Shown in pieces: positions 18,032 through 26,128 of a stretch of 64,000 bases of DNA (positions within the stretch are counted from its first letter, which is position 1; every line of letters begins with the position of its first letter). The notes under the pieces were generated by a model. That model did no database searches. It saw only the letters and a list, made by a program, of their open reading frames with translations, and was not told where the DNA came from. Both the position numbers and the translations under genes were made by a program. The DNA is from Ancylobacter dichloromethanicus (GTDB lineage Bacteria; Pseudomonadota; Alphaproteobacteria; Rhizobiales; Xanthobacteraceae): contig NZ_JAHBGC010000007.1 of NCBI RefSeq assembly GCF_018390645.1, positions 46,196 through 110,195 of the forward strand, in the 5' to 3' direction.

Positions 18032-18361
18032 TCAGTAGGTCTTGGCGAGATAGTCGGCGATGGCCTTGGCATCCGCCTCGTCCACCGGCGCATGGTAGAC
18101 CTTGACCATCTTCTGAACTTCCGCATCCCAGAATGCCGGGCCTTTGCCCGGCGGCTGCGTGTTGATGTAGTCCGCGGAATGGCAGGCCGCGCAATTGTTC
18201 TGCGCCGCCTCGAAGCCGGGCTGCGGCCCGGGCTTCAGCTGGGCGGTCTCGTCGGGAAGCACATAGGTCAAGGGCGCCGCAACGGTGGGGCCCCCGAGGA
18301 CCGCGATGAGGCCGATGCCTGCCGACAAGGCGATGGGGTGAATAAGGCATTTCGCCATCAT
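18032..18361 (-). CDS. sorB: Sulfite dehydrogenase cytochrome c subunit
   Basis: SorB is the c-type cytochrome that takes electrons from SorA in the periplasm. The 109-residue precursor has a signal peptide ending near VAAP, one heme site CAACH (residues 58-62), and a later YHAPVDEADAKAIADYLAKTY helix usual in small class I cytochromes. It starts 9 bp after sorA, as in the Starkeya novella SorAB pair. Just past its stop, a 15-bp duplication repeats the last codons and the stop. Confidence 0.88.
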   Translation of the reverse strand: MMAKCLIHPIALSAGIGLIAVLGGPTVAAPLTYVLPDETAQLKPGPQPGFEAAQNNCAACHSADYINTQPPGKGPAFWDAEVQKMVKVYHAPVDEADAKAIADYLAKTY

Positions 18362-18370
18362 GATCTCCCC

Positions 18371-19588
18371 TCAAGCCGCGATGACGCGCGTCGCTTCCAC
18401 GACGTTGCGCATGTAGCCGGCCGGATTCCATGTTGCCTGCAGGGCCTGGGTCTCGCCCTTGGCGTTGGTCGCCCTGCACATCAGAACATGTTCGCCCTTC
18501 GTCAGGGGAAGGACCATGCTCCACTGGCGGAACGAATACTTGCCGAGATCCTGGCCGAGGGTGGCGTCCCGCCACGATTGGCCGCCATCGGGCGATATCG
18601 AAACCTGCGTGATGCCGTAGCCGCCGTCGAAGGCAATGCCGCGCAGCGGCACGTCCCCGGCCTTTACCGTGGCTCCGCTCTCCACATTGGTGATGAAGGA
18701 GCGGACGTCGAACCGGTTGATGGGGACCGTCGCCGCGGGAGCCTTGCCGGGCTCAGTGCAGGCGCACGCATTGTCCGGAATGCGGTAGGCCGACTTCATC
18801 CAGAAACCGTCGAATTCCTTGTCGATCACCGTGATCTCGTTCAGGTGCTTGACCCAGTAGGTGCCGTAATAGCCGGGCACGATGAGGCGCAGCGGATAGC
18901 CGTTGAGCCAGGGCAGGTCGCTCCCGTTCATCGAATAGGCGAGCATCACTTCGCCATCGGTGGCGTGGTCGATGGCGAGCGCTTTCGCGAAGTCCGGGGT
19001 TTCGGGAATGACCGGCCCGTCGAGCCCCGCGAACGTGACCTGCTTCGCGCCGGCCTGGACACCGGCCTTCTGGAGCACGGCCTTGAGCGGCACGCCGCGC
19101 CAGCGGGCGTTTCCCATGGCGCCGTTGGCAAGCTGGCCGCCGGCGACGCGAGGGTCGACGAAGCCGCGGCTGTTGCCGGAGCATTGGTTGACCGCGACGA
19201 TCTCGCTGGCGAGAAAACCGTCCTTCAACTCCTGAAGCGACAGCGAGAGCGGCGTATCGACGTTGCCCTTGACCGTCATGCGGAAGCTGTCCGGGTCGAT
19301 CTCGAGCGGAATGTCGGCGAGATGATAGCGCACGAAGAAGGCGTCGTTCGGCGTGATGACGCCTTCGTCGAACACCGAGAAAGGCGTTTCGAGCTGCGGC
19401 GGCCGCGCCGTCAGGCCGATCAGCGGCCGCTTGCCGGGATATTTGACCAGAGGCCGCTCGCCATTGGCGAAGGGCAAGGTGACGGTGTCGGCGGCCAGCG
19501 CATGGCGGCTTGGCCAACTGAGCACCCCGGCTCCCAGTCCCAATGCGGCAGTTCCTGCCGTCCTCAGCATTTGTCGTCTGTTGAACAT
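18371..19588 (-). CDS. sorA: Sulfite dehydrogenase molybdopterin subunit
   Basis: SorA oxidises sulfite to sulfate in the periplasm. The 405-residue precursor has a Tat signal (NRRQMLRTAG). It then has the oxidoreductase molybdopterin domain, with the Mo-ligating Cys136 in VAVNQCSGNSRG, corresponding to mature Cys104 of S. novella SorA. FDVRSFITNVESGATV begins the Mo-co dimerisation domain with ISPDGGQSW. It is followed by sorB. Its own GGAATAA/GTC promoter at 19624-19649 lies between the anti-sigma and sorA, so it may be the main target of the upstream ECF factor. Confidence 0.92.
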   Translation of the reverse strand: MFNRRQMLRTAGTAALGLGAGVLSWPSRHALAADTVTLPFANGERPLVKYPGKRPLIGLTARPPQLETPFSVFDEGVITPNDAFFVRYHLADIPLEIDPDSFRMTVKGNVDTPLSLSLQELKDGFLASEIVAVNQCSGNSRGFVDPRVAGGQLANGAMGNARWRGVPLKAVLQKAGVQAGAKQVTFAGLDGPVIPETPDFAKALAIDHATDGEVMLAYSMNGSDLPWLNGYPLRLIVPGYYGTYWVKHLNEITVIDKEFDGFWMKSAYRIPDNACACTEPGKAPAATVPINRFDVRSFITNVESGATVKAGDVPLRGIAFDGGYGITQVSISPDGGQSWRDATLGQDLGKYSFRQWSMVLPLTKGEHVLMCRATNAKGETQALQATWNPAGYMRNVVEATRVIAA

Positions 19589-19623
19589 GGCGTCTCTCCC
19601 GAGGAAATTTCCTCCTTGTTCAA

Positions 19624-19649
19624 GACGTACAGACGGCGCCTTTTATTCC
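19624..19649 (-). promoter_or_regulatory. Predicted ECF sigma promoter of sorAB
   Basis: GGAATAA-N16-GTC on the minus strand lies 36 bp before the sorA start and just after the anti-sigma stop. It matches the two motifs at 17361-17385 and 17479-17503. Confidence 0.6.
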
Positions 19650-19669
19650 CTGACTACCGAGGTGCCCGC

Positions 19670-20479
19670 TCATGTGCCGCAGGGCTGGCCGATACCGGGT
19701 ATCTCGCGCAGGGCGGCAACCTGCTCGCTTGTCGGCTTCCGGCTGCGAAGCGTCATATGCGCGACGATGTCGGCAATGCGATCCAGCCGCTCGGAATCCA
19801 TGCCGCGACTGAGCAAAGCGTAGTCGGCCCGGTCCGAGCTCCAGGCGCGGATATGCAGGCGCTCCTGGTCCGCACGCGCTGGGGTGCCGTTCCAGCGGTT
19901 CGAATGCGGACCGATCCAGAGGCCGAGCCGACAGCCATGCGGGCCGCGATAGCCCGCCAGCAGCCCGCCGCCGTCGCGCATCGTCGGGTCGATGGAGATA
20001 TAGGACAGCTGGAGCAGAGCCATGCTCAGGTCGGGCAGGCCTTCGGCTTCATAAGAGGTGAGAGTCACCGGAATGCCCCCGCCCGCCAAAGGCGTGGCGC
20101 CCGACAGCCACTGCTCGTGGGCCGCCACGGCCTGCCGGAGCGGGGATGCCTCCGGGGGCACACGGGTCGTGTGCCAGACCAGAACACCTGCAAGCATCAG
20201 CAGGGCCGCGAAGGAGGCGGCAAAGGCCAATGGCCGGCTCGAAACCGCGGGGCCTTGTCGAGGCGGCAACAGAGGAGGGACGTCTTCCTCGGCGGGAAGA
20301 GCGCGCGTCGCCGACCTCAGCTGCGCGAGCGTCGCTACGCGCGCGGCGGTGGACGGATCGCGCGCCACCGCAGCCGCCACCTCTGCCGCCATGTGCGGTG
20401 CAAGCTCCTCGTCGACATAGGCATTCAGCATCTCCCAGGAGATGGAGTCCATCCGTGCCAGGCCGTCATCCTCCGCCAT
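19670..20479 (-). CDS. Anti-sigma factor, membrane-anchored
   Basis: A 269-residue protein with an N-terminal anti-sigma helix bundle (WEMLNAYVDEELAPHMAAEVAAAVARDPSTAARVATLAQLR), one transmembrane helix (LAFAASFAALLMLAGVLVW, about residues 83-101) and a periplasmic domain containing GCRLGLWIGPHSNRWNG. ATG at 20479 overlaps the sigma gene by 14 bases; an upstream ATG at 20509 is less likely. It has no zinc-binding motif. The periplasmic domain has two Cys residues, which could sense redox or sulfite, but this is only a guess from context. Confidence 0.78.
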   Translation of the reverse strand: MAEDDGLARMDSISWEMLNAYVDEELAPHMAAEVAAAVARDPSTAARVATLAQLRSATRALPAEEDVPPLLPPRQGPAVSSRPLAFAASFAALLMLAGVLVWHTTRVPPEASPLRQAVAAHEQWLSGATPLAGGGIPVTLTSYEAEGLPDLSMALLQLSYISIDPTMRDGGGLLAGYRGPHGCRLGLWIGPHSNRWNGTPARADQERLHIRAWSSDRADYALLSRGMDSERLDRIADIVAHMTLRSRKPTSEQVAALREIPGIGQPCGT

Positions 20480-21002
20480 GCCGCCGCCTCGCTGCGAGTG
20501 GAAGCACATTGCCCTCCGAGATCACCGCCAGCAGGGACAGCCTCGCGCGGCTCAGCCGGCTCATCACCGTGCCCTGCGGCACGCCGAGGATCGAGGCGAC
20601 CTCCGCATAGCGAAAGCCGGCGAGGTCCACCAGTTCGATGATTTCCCGATGGATGGGCTCGAGCCGCTCCAGCGCCTGCCGCACGGTGATCGCCGCAATG
20701 ACGCGGTCATCATAGTGCTCGGACGGCTCGGGCAGCGGCTCGGCGGTCAATTCCGCATCCGTGCGGCTTCGCCGGAACTCGTCGATCCAGGCGTTGCGCA
20801 GGATGGTGAATATCCATGCCCTCACGCTGACCATGTCGGCAGGCAGCGACCGGCTCGACAATGCCTTGACCGCGCAGGATTGCAGGAGGTCGCCGGCGGC
20901 TTCCCGGCTCCCGGTGAGGTGCAGGGCATAGGAGAACAGCCGCTGCCAGTCCTGCTTCAGCGCGGTTTCGACTGCGGCGCGCATGCCCTCGCCTCCTGCC
21001 AT
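20466..21002 (-). CDS. ECF-type RNA polymerase sigma factor
   Basis: A 178-residue ECF factor with region 2 (LFSYALHLTGSREAAGDLLQSCAVKAL, VSVRAWIFTILRNAWIDEFRRSR) and region 4 (LERLEPIHREIIELVDLAGFRYAEVASILGVPQGTVMSRLSRARL). It lies just upstream of its anti-sigma gene and sorAB. No GGAATAA/GTC motif is visible in its own 60-bp upstream spacer, so expression may begin elsewhere. It and the factor at 14717-15247 are close in architecture and may recognise overlapping promoters. Confidence 0.9.
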   Translation of the reverse strand: MAGGEGMRAAVETALKQDWQRLFSYALHLTGSREAAGDLLQSCAVKALSSRSLPADMVSVRAWIFTILRNAWIDEFRRSRTDAELTAEPLPEPSEHYDDRVIAAITVRQALERLEPIHREIIELVDLAGFRYAEVASILGVPQGTVMSRLSRARLSLLAVISEGNVLPLAARRRHGGG

Positions 21003-21063
21003 GGCCGTTCATGCTAGCCGGGGTCGGGGCCGGCCGCTACGCGAACGTGCAGGCGCCGCCGCC

Positions 21064-22236
21064 TCAGGCGATGTCCGCTTCGAAGCGCACCGGCACCGCC
21101 GCACCCTTGAGGCAAGGCGAGACGAACAATGTCGTCGTCCATGCGCCGTGGAGCGTTCGCGCGGCGACGATGACCCAGAACACCGCCAGCGCGATTGCGA
21201 AGCCCGCTCCCGCCACCGCGAAGAGTTCAAGCCTGGTCGTACGGGCCAGCGCCAGCGTCGCCAGAGTGTAGACAGCGAGCGGGAAGGTGAAGCCCCACCA
21301 GCCGAGATTGAACGGCAGGCCTTCGCGCAGATAGCGCACGGTCTTCAGGAGTGCGAGGGCGAGCCACCAGGCGCCGTATCCCCACAGCACGATGCCGCCG
21401 ATGACCCCTAGCCCGAACGCCACCTCGCCGACGCCGGCAAGACCATTCGCGGCGAAGATGGCCGGCGCGTCGCCGCCGAGCAGCAGCAGCCCGAGCGCAC
21501 CGGTTCCGATCGGCCCGAGCGCCAGCCATGCCGAGACGCCCATGTCGCGCTCCGGCAATTTATGCAAGGCGAGCCGCAGCACGAGGAGAACGAGGATGCT
21601 CATGGCGAGCGGGACGGAGCAGGCCCACAGCACATAGCCGAGGACGAGCACCAGGAAGGCTTCCGATGCGCCGAGATGCGGGGCGAGGAGCCCTGCGCTG
21701 GCGGCAGCGACCTCGCAGGCGACGATGGGCAGAAGCCAGACGGCGGTCAGCTTCTCGATGCTGTGCTGCTGGCGGGTGAACATGAAATAGGGGATGGCGA
21801 GCCCGCAGGCCACCGACAGGGCGGCGTCAAGCCACCACAGCCCATGGGCGATGGCGATCGCCCGTCCGCCGATTAGCTCCGGGCCGAAGGCCAGGAAGCC
21901 GTTGACGATGGTGGCGAGGCCCATCGGCATGGCGCCGAAAAACATAGACATCACCGGGTGCTGGAAAACCCGCTTCGCCTCGGCGAAGAACATCACCCAG
22001 CGCGCGCCATAGAGCAAAGCAAAGAGCGCAAACAGCGCGATGTTGAGGAGCCACAGGCCCACCGCCAGCGCGTGCAACGCCGGCAGCGGAAGCGGAAACT
22101 GGTTGAGCACCAGGGCGAGAGCGCCCGTTCCCATCGTCACCGTGAACCAATTGGGCGTGAAATTGCGGATGATTTCCGCGAGCGGCTTGGCCGGTGTGAT
22201 GACGGCCGGCTCGAAATGTCGCGGCAGGTAAGTCAT
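21064..22236 (-). CDS. TDT (tellurite-resistance/dicarboxylate) family transporter, probable sulfite exporter
   Basis: This 390-residue membrane protein has ten hydrophobic segments and the TDT/SLAC1 pattern: FTPNWFTVTMGTGALALVLNQFP in helix 1, then MSMFFGAMPMGLATIVNGF and FNLGWWGFTFPLAVYTLATL. Relatives include TehA, plant SLAC1 and the yeast sulfite pump Ssu1. Its place beside sorAB, with a divergent LysR gene, makes sulfite the likely substrate, though this is inference. ATG 22236 follows GGAG by 8 bases. A much longer frame continues antisense through the LysR gene and is not real. Confidence 0.85.
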   Translation of the reverse strand: MTYLPRHFEPAVITPAKPLAEIIRNFTPNWFTVTMGTGALALVLNQFPLPLPALHALAVGLWLLNIALFALFALLYGARWVMFFAEAKRVFQHPVMSMFFGAMPMGLATIVNGFLAFGPELIGGRAIAIAHGLWWLDAALSVACGLAIPYFMFTRQQHSIEKLTAVWLLPIVACEVAAASAGLLAPHLGASEAFLVLVLGYVLWACSVPLAMSILVLLVLRLALHKLPERDMGVSAWLALGPIGTGALGLLLLGGDAPAIFAANGLAGVGEVAFGLGVIGGIVLWGYGAWWLALALLKTVRYLREGLPFNLGWWGFTFPLAVYTLATLALARTTRLELFAVAGAGFAIALAVFWVIVAARTLHGAWTTTLFVSPCLKGAAVPVRFEADIA

Positions 22237-22325
22237 GGCGCAGTCTCCGAGGCGCATGGTCGCCCCCCTTCGTCGGAGAGGGGCCCGGCGGAAAGGTATG
22301 GCCGCGCAGCTAATAATTCCAATAG

Positions 22326-22340
22326 ATCGTAAAGCTTGAT
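22326..22340. promoter_or_regulatory. Candidate LysR-type regulator box
   Basis: ATC-N9-GAT, a 15-base partial dyad of the T-N11-A class, lies in the 132-bp space between the divergent TDT and LysR genes, 29 bp before the LysR start. Confidence 0.4.
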
Positions 22341-22368
22341 ATGATCTGACAGATAGATTGATTGCGCC

Positions 22369-23283
22369 ATGACCTTGGAACAGCTTCGGATCTTTGTCGC
22401 GGTGGCCGAGCGCCAGCACGTCACCCAGGCGGCGCGCGCGCTCAACCTCGCCCAGTCGGCCGCCAGCCACGCCATCGCGGTGATCGAGGCACGCCATGAC
22501 GTCAAGCTGTTCGATCGCATCGGACGCCGCATCGAATTGACCGAGGCAGGGCGCGCCTTTCTCGCTGAAGCGCGGACCATCCTCGCGCAGGTCGATCATG
22601 CTGAACGGGTGCTCGGCGAATTCGGCACGCTCGAGCGCGGCACGCTCGCCGTCCATGCGAGCCAGACCATCGCCAGCTACTGGCTTCCGCGCCACCTCGT
22701 CGCGTTCCGTCGCGCCTATCCGCGCATCGACATCCGCCTTCAGATCGGCAACACGGCGCAGGTCGCCGAAGCCATTGAGACCGGCGCCGCGGAACTCGGC
22801 TTCGTCGAAGGCGAGGTCGAAAGTCAGGTCCTGGTGAGCGCGCCGGTCGCGCGCGACCAGCTCGTCCTCGTGGTAGCGCCCGAGCATCGCTGGGCGGCGG
22901 CGGACAAGCCGTCCCCGCACGACCTCCGGGAGAGCGACTGGGTGCTGCGCGAACCGGGCTCCGGCACGCGTGCGGCTTTCGAGCAGGCGCTGGCGAAGCT
23001 GGGTATCGAACTGCGCGATCTGCACATCGCCATGGAATTGCCCTCGAACGAGGCGGTGCGCGCCGCCGTCGAGGCCGGCCTTGGCGCGACGGTGCTTTCG
23101 GCTTCCGTCGCGGCGCCGAGCATCGAAGCCGGGCTTCTGCAGCAAGTCGACGCCAAGCTGCCGGATCGGGCCTTCCACGTGCTGCGGCACACGCAGCGCC
23201 ATCGCAGCCGCATCGCGGATGCACTTCTGTCGATCATTCGCGGTGGCGACAGCGCTCGCGCGACCCCTGCTGTCACAAATTGA
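22369..23283 (+). CDS. LysR family transcriptional regulator
   Basis: This 304-residue regulator has a LysR winged helix at residues 1-60 (MTLEQLRIFVAVAERQHVTQAARALNLAQSAASHAI). A periplasmic-binding-like effector domain follows (LAVHASQTIASYWLPRHLVAFRRAYPRI, GAAELGFVEGEV, REPGSGTR). This outline is close to CbbR/CysL-type regulators that sense oxyanions or metabolites. It is divergent from the TDT exporter gene, and such an arrangement usually means it activates the neighbour. The inducer may be sulfite, by context only. Confidence 0.88.
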   Translation: MTLEQLRIFVAVAERQHVTQAARALNLAQSAASHAIAVIEARHDVKLFDRIGRRIELTEAGRAFLAEARTILAQVDHAERVLGEFGTLERGTLAVHASQTIASYWLPRHLVAFRRAYPRIDIRLQIGNTAQVAEAIETGAAELGFVEGEVESQVLVSAPVARDQLVLVVAPEHRWAAADKPSPHDLRESDWVLREPGSGTRAAFEQALAKLGIELRDLHIAMELPSNEAVRAAVEAGLGATVLSASVAAPSIEAGLLQQVDAKLPDRAFHVLRHTQRHRSRIADALLSIIRGGDSARATPAVTN

Positions 23284-23377
23284 AACATGGTCGAGACACC
23301 GAGGCGATGCCAGGCGCCTAGCAAGGTCGGCGGATAAACAGACGCCGCCTCCGTGCGGCATGCCTCGGGGTTCCGCC

Positions 23378-23755
23378 ATGCTCAGGAAGATCCTTCTCGC
23401 CGCCGCGCTGACGCTCGCGGCCGCGCCGGCGGCCAGCGCCGCCACCACCACCGCCGTCGCCGTCACCAACGTCAATCTGCGCGCCGGCCCGTCGACCCTC
23501 TATCCCGCGGTCACCGTGGTGCCGACGGGCGCCGCCATCACCACCTTCGGCTGCGTTTCCGGCTACAGCTGGTGCGACATCGGCTTCGGCCCGTATCGCG
23601 GCTGGGTGGCGGCAAGTTATGTCCAGGTCGTTTACCGGGGAGCGCCGGTCGTGCTCACCGCGCCGCTGGCGCCGGCGGTCGGCATCAGCATCGTGTCATT
23701 CAACCGGGCCTATTGGGACCGCTACTATGTCGCCTATCCCTGGTACGGGCGCTGA
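23378..23755 (+). CDS. Secreted SH3-domain protein, ending at an in-frame TGA
   Basis: The 125-residue product has a signal peptide (LLAAALTLAAAPAASA) and a bacterial SH3 domain at about 25-85 (VAVTNVNLRAGPSTLYPAVTVVPTGAAITTFGCVSGYSWCDI, GWVAASYV). Such domains bind cell-wall peptides. The frame stops at TGA 23753-23755 after YPWYGR but stays open for another 300 bases with a tail that looks like the family's low-complexity end. A change from TGG (Trp) to TGA would explain this. The SH3 domain itself is complete, so a shorter product could still work. Confidence 0.75.
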   Translation: MLRKILLAAALTLAAAPAASAATTTAVAVTNVNLRAGPSTLYPAVTVVPTGAAITTFGCVSGYSWCDIGFGPYRGWVAASYVQVVYRGAPVVLTAPLAPAVGISIVSFNRAYWDRYYVAYPWYGR

Positions 23756-24055
23756 GCGGCCTATCCGCCCTATGTCGCGCCGCGCGTGACGTCGACCAAC
23801 CGCTCGGTCGCCTGCGCGGGCGGCGCCTGTGTCGGCGTCCGCGGCGCCACGGGAGTTCACGGCGGCTCGACCGCCCAGACCCGCGTCTGCACCGGCGGGG
23901 CCTGCACCTCGGCCCGGATTACCGCGGGTCCCAATGGCGGCATGGCGGCGCGCACGCGCCACTGTGCCACCGGACAGGGCTGCACCACCAACCGCGCGGT
24001 CATCGGCCCCGGCGGCGGTGTGCATACCGGCTCGCGCAGCTTCCAGCGCTGGTGA
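23756..24055 (+). pseudogene. Continuation of the SH3 protein after the in-frame TGA
   Basis: Directly in frame after the stop, the sequence reads AAYPPYVAPRVTSTNRSVAC and then Gly/Cys-rich units: CAGGACVGVRGATGVHGG, CTGGACTSARITAGPNGG, CATGQGCTTNRAVIGPGGG. It ends at TGA 24053-24055. The repeat of Cys-x-Gly-Gly/Gln-x-Cys followed by GPGG or GPNG looks coding and has the codon use of its neighbours. It has no good start of its own with a ribosome site, so it was probably part of the upstream gene. Confidence 0.5.
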
Positions 24056-24073
24056 GCCGGCGTCCTTCCGGCA

Positions 24074-24105
24074 AAAAGGCCGGGAGCGCGCACTCCCGGC
24101 CTTTT
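24074..24105. terminator. Bidirectional rho-independent terminator
   Basis: A perfect 13-bp stem AAAAGGCCGGGAG / CTCCCGGCCTTTT with a 6-base loop ends in T on either strand. It lies between the SH3 region and the convergent LTXXQ gene. Confidence 0.85.
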
Positions 24106-24124
24106 CCTTTGACGCCCCAGTCCG

Positions 24125-24709
24125 TCAGAGCGGGACGCCGGGGTCCTCGCCACGCCGCCATTCCACGAAGCGGACGATCCGCTCGACCAGCTTCTCCTGC
24201 ATCTGCTTCGCCATGCTCATCTGCTCGGGCGTCAGCACCGCCTTGAGCTTGGAGACGGCATCCTGCAGCGCGCGAGCCTTCTCCGCCCGCTGGATGGCGG
24301 CGCCGGCGATATCCTGGGCGAGGTCGAAGGCCTGAGCATCGGCGCGCTTCTTCTCGTCCATCCAGCGCCCCAGCCGCTCGCCGGAGGGGAGAAAGGCAAT
24401 GAGCGCGTTGGTATAGCCGCGCCAGGCGTCCATCTGGTCGGTCCGGATGCCGAGCGCCGTCTCCTGCGCGGAGAGTAGCATGCCGGCGATGAGCCGCGCC
24501 GCGGCGGGATCGAAGGCCGGCCCGGGTCCGGCCGCGAAGGGCGGCACCTCGCATGCCCACGATCCCGCCGCCTGGGCCGAAGCGGCGGGCGATCCGGCCA
24601 GGTCCTGCGCGATTCCCAGCGTCGGCACGGCGCCAGCTGCGACGAGGGTGAGGACGGCGGCCCCGCCGGCGATCCGCGTGGAAAGTCTGGAGGGGAATAT
24701 CTTTCTCAT
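24125..24709 (-). CDS. LTXXQ/Spy-like periplasmic protein
   Basis: A 194-residue secreted protein with a signal peptide (GGAAVLTLVAAGAVPTLGIAQ) and a mostly helical body. Near the end, LKAVLTPEQMSMAKQM holds the LTxxQ motif of Spy/CpxP-type periplasmic chaperones or stress sensors. The usual second LTxxQ motif is replaced by the earlier helix QTALGIRTDQMDAWRGYTNAL. It is the last gene of a leftward unit after the response regulator and histidine kinase and may feed back on the kinase as CpxP does. Confidence 0.72.
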   Translation of the reverse strand: MRKIFPSRLSTRIAGGAAVLTLVAAGAVPTLGIAQDLAGSPAASAQAAGSWACEVPPFAAGPGPAFDPAAARLIAGMLLSAQETALGIRTDQMDAWRGYTNALIAFLPSGERLGRWMDEKKRADAQAFDLAQDIAGAAIQRAEKARALQDAVSKLKAVLTPEQMSMAKQMQEKLVERIVRFVEWRRGEDPGVPL

Positions 24710-24792
24710 GGCTTTGGTCCTTTGCCGTTGAGGAGGCGGCAAGGGTGGGCGGCCAAGGTGTCTCCGCTCGAACGGCGGCATGTCGATTTGTA

Positions 24793-26118
24793 TCAGGCCG
24801 GCGGTTCCGCCCGCGGCAGCCCGACCCGGACGGCGAGCCCGCCGCGGCGGCTGCTGCCGAGCTCGATGCTGCCGCCGTGCCGCTCGACCAGCCGGCGGAC
24901 AATGGTCAGGCCGAGACCGGTCCCGCCGCTGTCGCGGTTGCGCGACGCCTCCAGCCGATGGAACGGCTCGAAGACGCGCTCGCGCTCCTCGGCCGGGATG
25001 CCGGGGCCTTCGTCCTCTATGATCAGAACGGCATGCGAACCGCCCGTCTCGATGCCGGCGAAGGCGCGATCGCCATAGCGCAGGGCGTTTCCGACGAGGT
25101 TGGCGATGACGCGCCCCAGCGCCTTGTCGCCCATGGCGACATGCACCGGGCCGGCCGGCACATCCAAGATGATGCGCTCGTCGTTCTGCTCGTCCGCGTG
25201 GCGGCGCAGCGCGGCGGCGAGATCGGCGCAGGCCGGCTCCGCTGGGGCGAACGACTCCTGCGCGAAATCGAGCGTATCCTCGATCAGCGCCTGCATGGCC
25301 TCGACATCGGCGATGGCGCCGGCCCGGTGGCGACTCTCGGGCATCATCTCCACGCGCAGGCGCAGGCGGGTGAGATAGGTGCGCAGGTCATGCGAGATCG
25401 CGCCGAGCGTCAGCGTCCGGTTGCGCACCAGGGCGGCGATGCGCTCCTGCATCGCGTTCACCGCGCGGATCAGCTTGCGCAGTTCCGGCGCGCCGCGCTC
25501 GGGGATCGCGACGGGGCCGATGCTCTCGCCGACCCGGTCGACCTCGCGGGCGAGGCGGGTGATCGGCCGCATCTCGCGGGCGACCGCCCCCAGCGCGGCA
25601 AGGGCGACGACGACGCCGAACAGGCCGGCGAAGAAGCCTATGGGCACGCCGAGCAGCCGGACAGTGACGCGGTCCTCGACGTCGAGCCAAAGATAGCCGC
25701 CGCCGGCGAGCTCGACATAGACGCTCAGCGTGCCGCCGCGCCCGCTCTCGCTGCGCCCCTCGAGCCGCGCCCAGACCTGCCGCCCCTCCGCCCCGCGCAG
25801 CGCCAGCGCGGCCCGGATCGTCCGCTCGACCCGGATCAGCCCGTTGATGCGGTCGAGACCGGGAGGCAGAGCGGGGATGATCGAGGCGGTACGGCCGCTC
25901 TCGCTGAAGGCCTCGAGCACGGCCGGCCGGAGGTCCAAAGGCACCTTGTCGACCAGCAGGACCAGCGAGGCGACCTGCCGCGGTAGCGAGGGCGAGCCCT
26001 CGCCGAGCGTCCGGCGCCCTTCTCCGGCCCCGAAATAGAAGAACAGCGCCAGCAGTTGTATGGCGAAGAGCGCCACCGCGACGATGAGGATGATGCGGGC
26101 GAGCAGGCCGAGGCGCAT
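24793..26118 (-). CDS. Sensor histidine kinase
   Basis: A 441-residue inner-membrane kinase with an N-terminal transmembrane helix (IILIVAVALFAIQLLALFFYFG), a periplasmic domain up to about residue 160, a second helix (GVPIGFFAGLFGVVVALAALGA), HAMP, and the H-box LTLGAISHDLRTYLTRLRLR. The ATP-binding domain has NLVGNALRYG (N box), EDEGPGIPAEE (G1) and GGTGLGLTIVRR (G2). ATG 26118 is chosen since it precedes the first membrane helix. It lies 10 bp after its response regulator. The signal is unknown. Confidence 0.9.
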   Translation of the reverse strand: MRLGLLARIILIVAVALFAIQLLALFFYFGAGEGRRTLGEGSPSLPRQVASLVLLVDKVPLDLRPAVLEAFSESGRTASIIPALPPGLDRINGLIRVERTIRAALALRGAEGRQVWARLEGRSESGRGGTLSVYVELAGGGYLWLDVEDRVTVRLLGVPIGFFAGLFGVVVALAALGAVAREMRPITRLAREVDRVGESIGPVAIPERGAPELRKLIRAVNAMQERIAALVRNRTLTLGAISHDLRTYLTRLRLRVEMMPESRHRAGAIADVEAMQALIEDTLDFAQESFAPAEPACADLAAALRRHADEQNDERIILDVPAGPVHVAMGDKALGRVIANLVGNALRYGDRAFAGIETGGSHAVLIIEDEGPGIPAEERERVFEPFHRLEASRNRDSGGTGLGLTIVRRLVERHGGSIELGSSRRGGLAVRVGLPRAEPPA

Positions 26119-26128
26119 GGGAACCGTC

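Noticed and set aside
18092..20641. Rightward 849-codon open frame
   Set aside because: Antisense shadow across sorB, sorA and the anti-sigma gene, caused by high GC; composition is His/Arg-rich and not protein-like.
22237..23475. Upstream extension of the TDT frame to 803 codons
   Set aside because: It would read antisense through the whole LysR gene; the TDT family begins at FEPAVITPAK, close to 22236.
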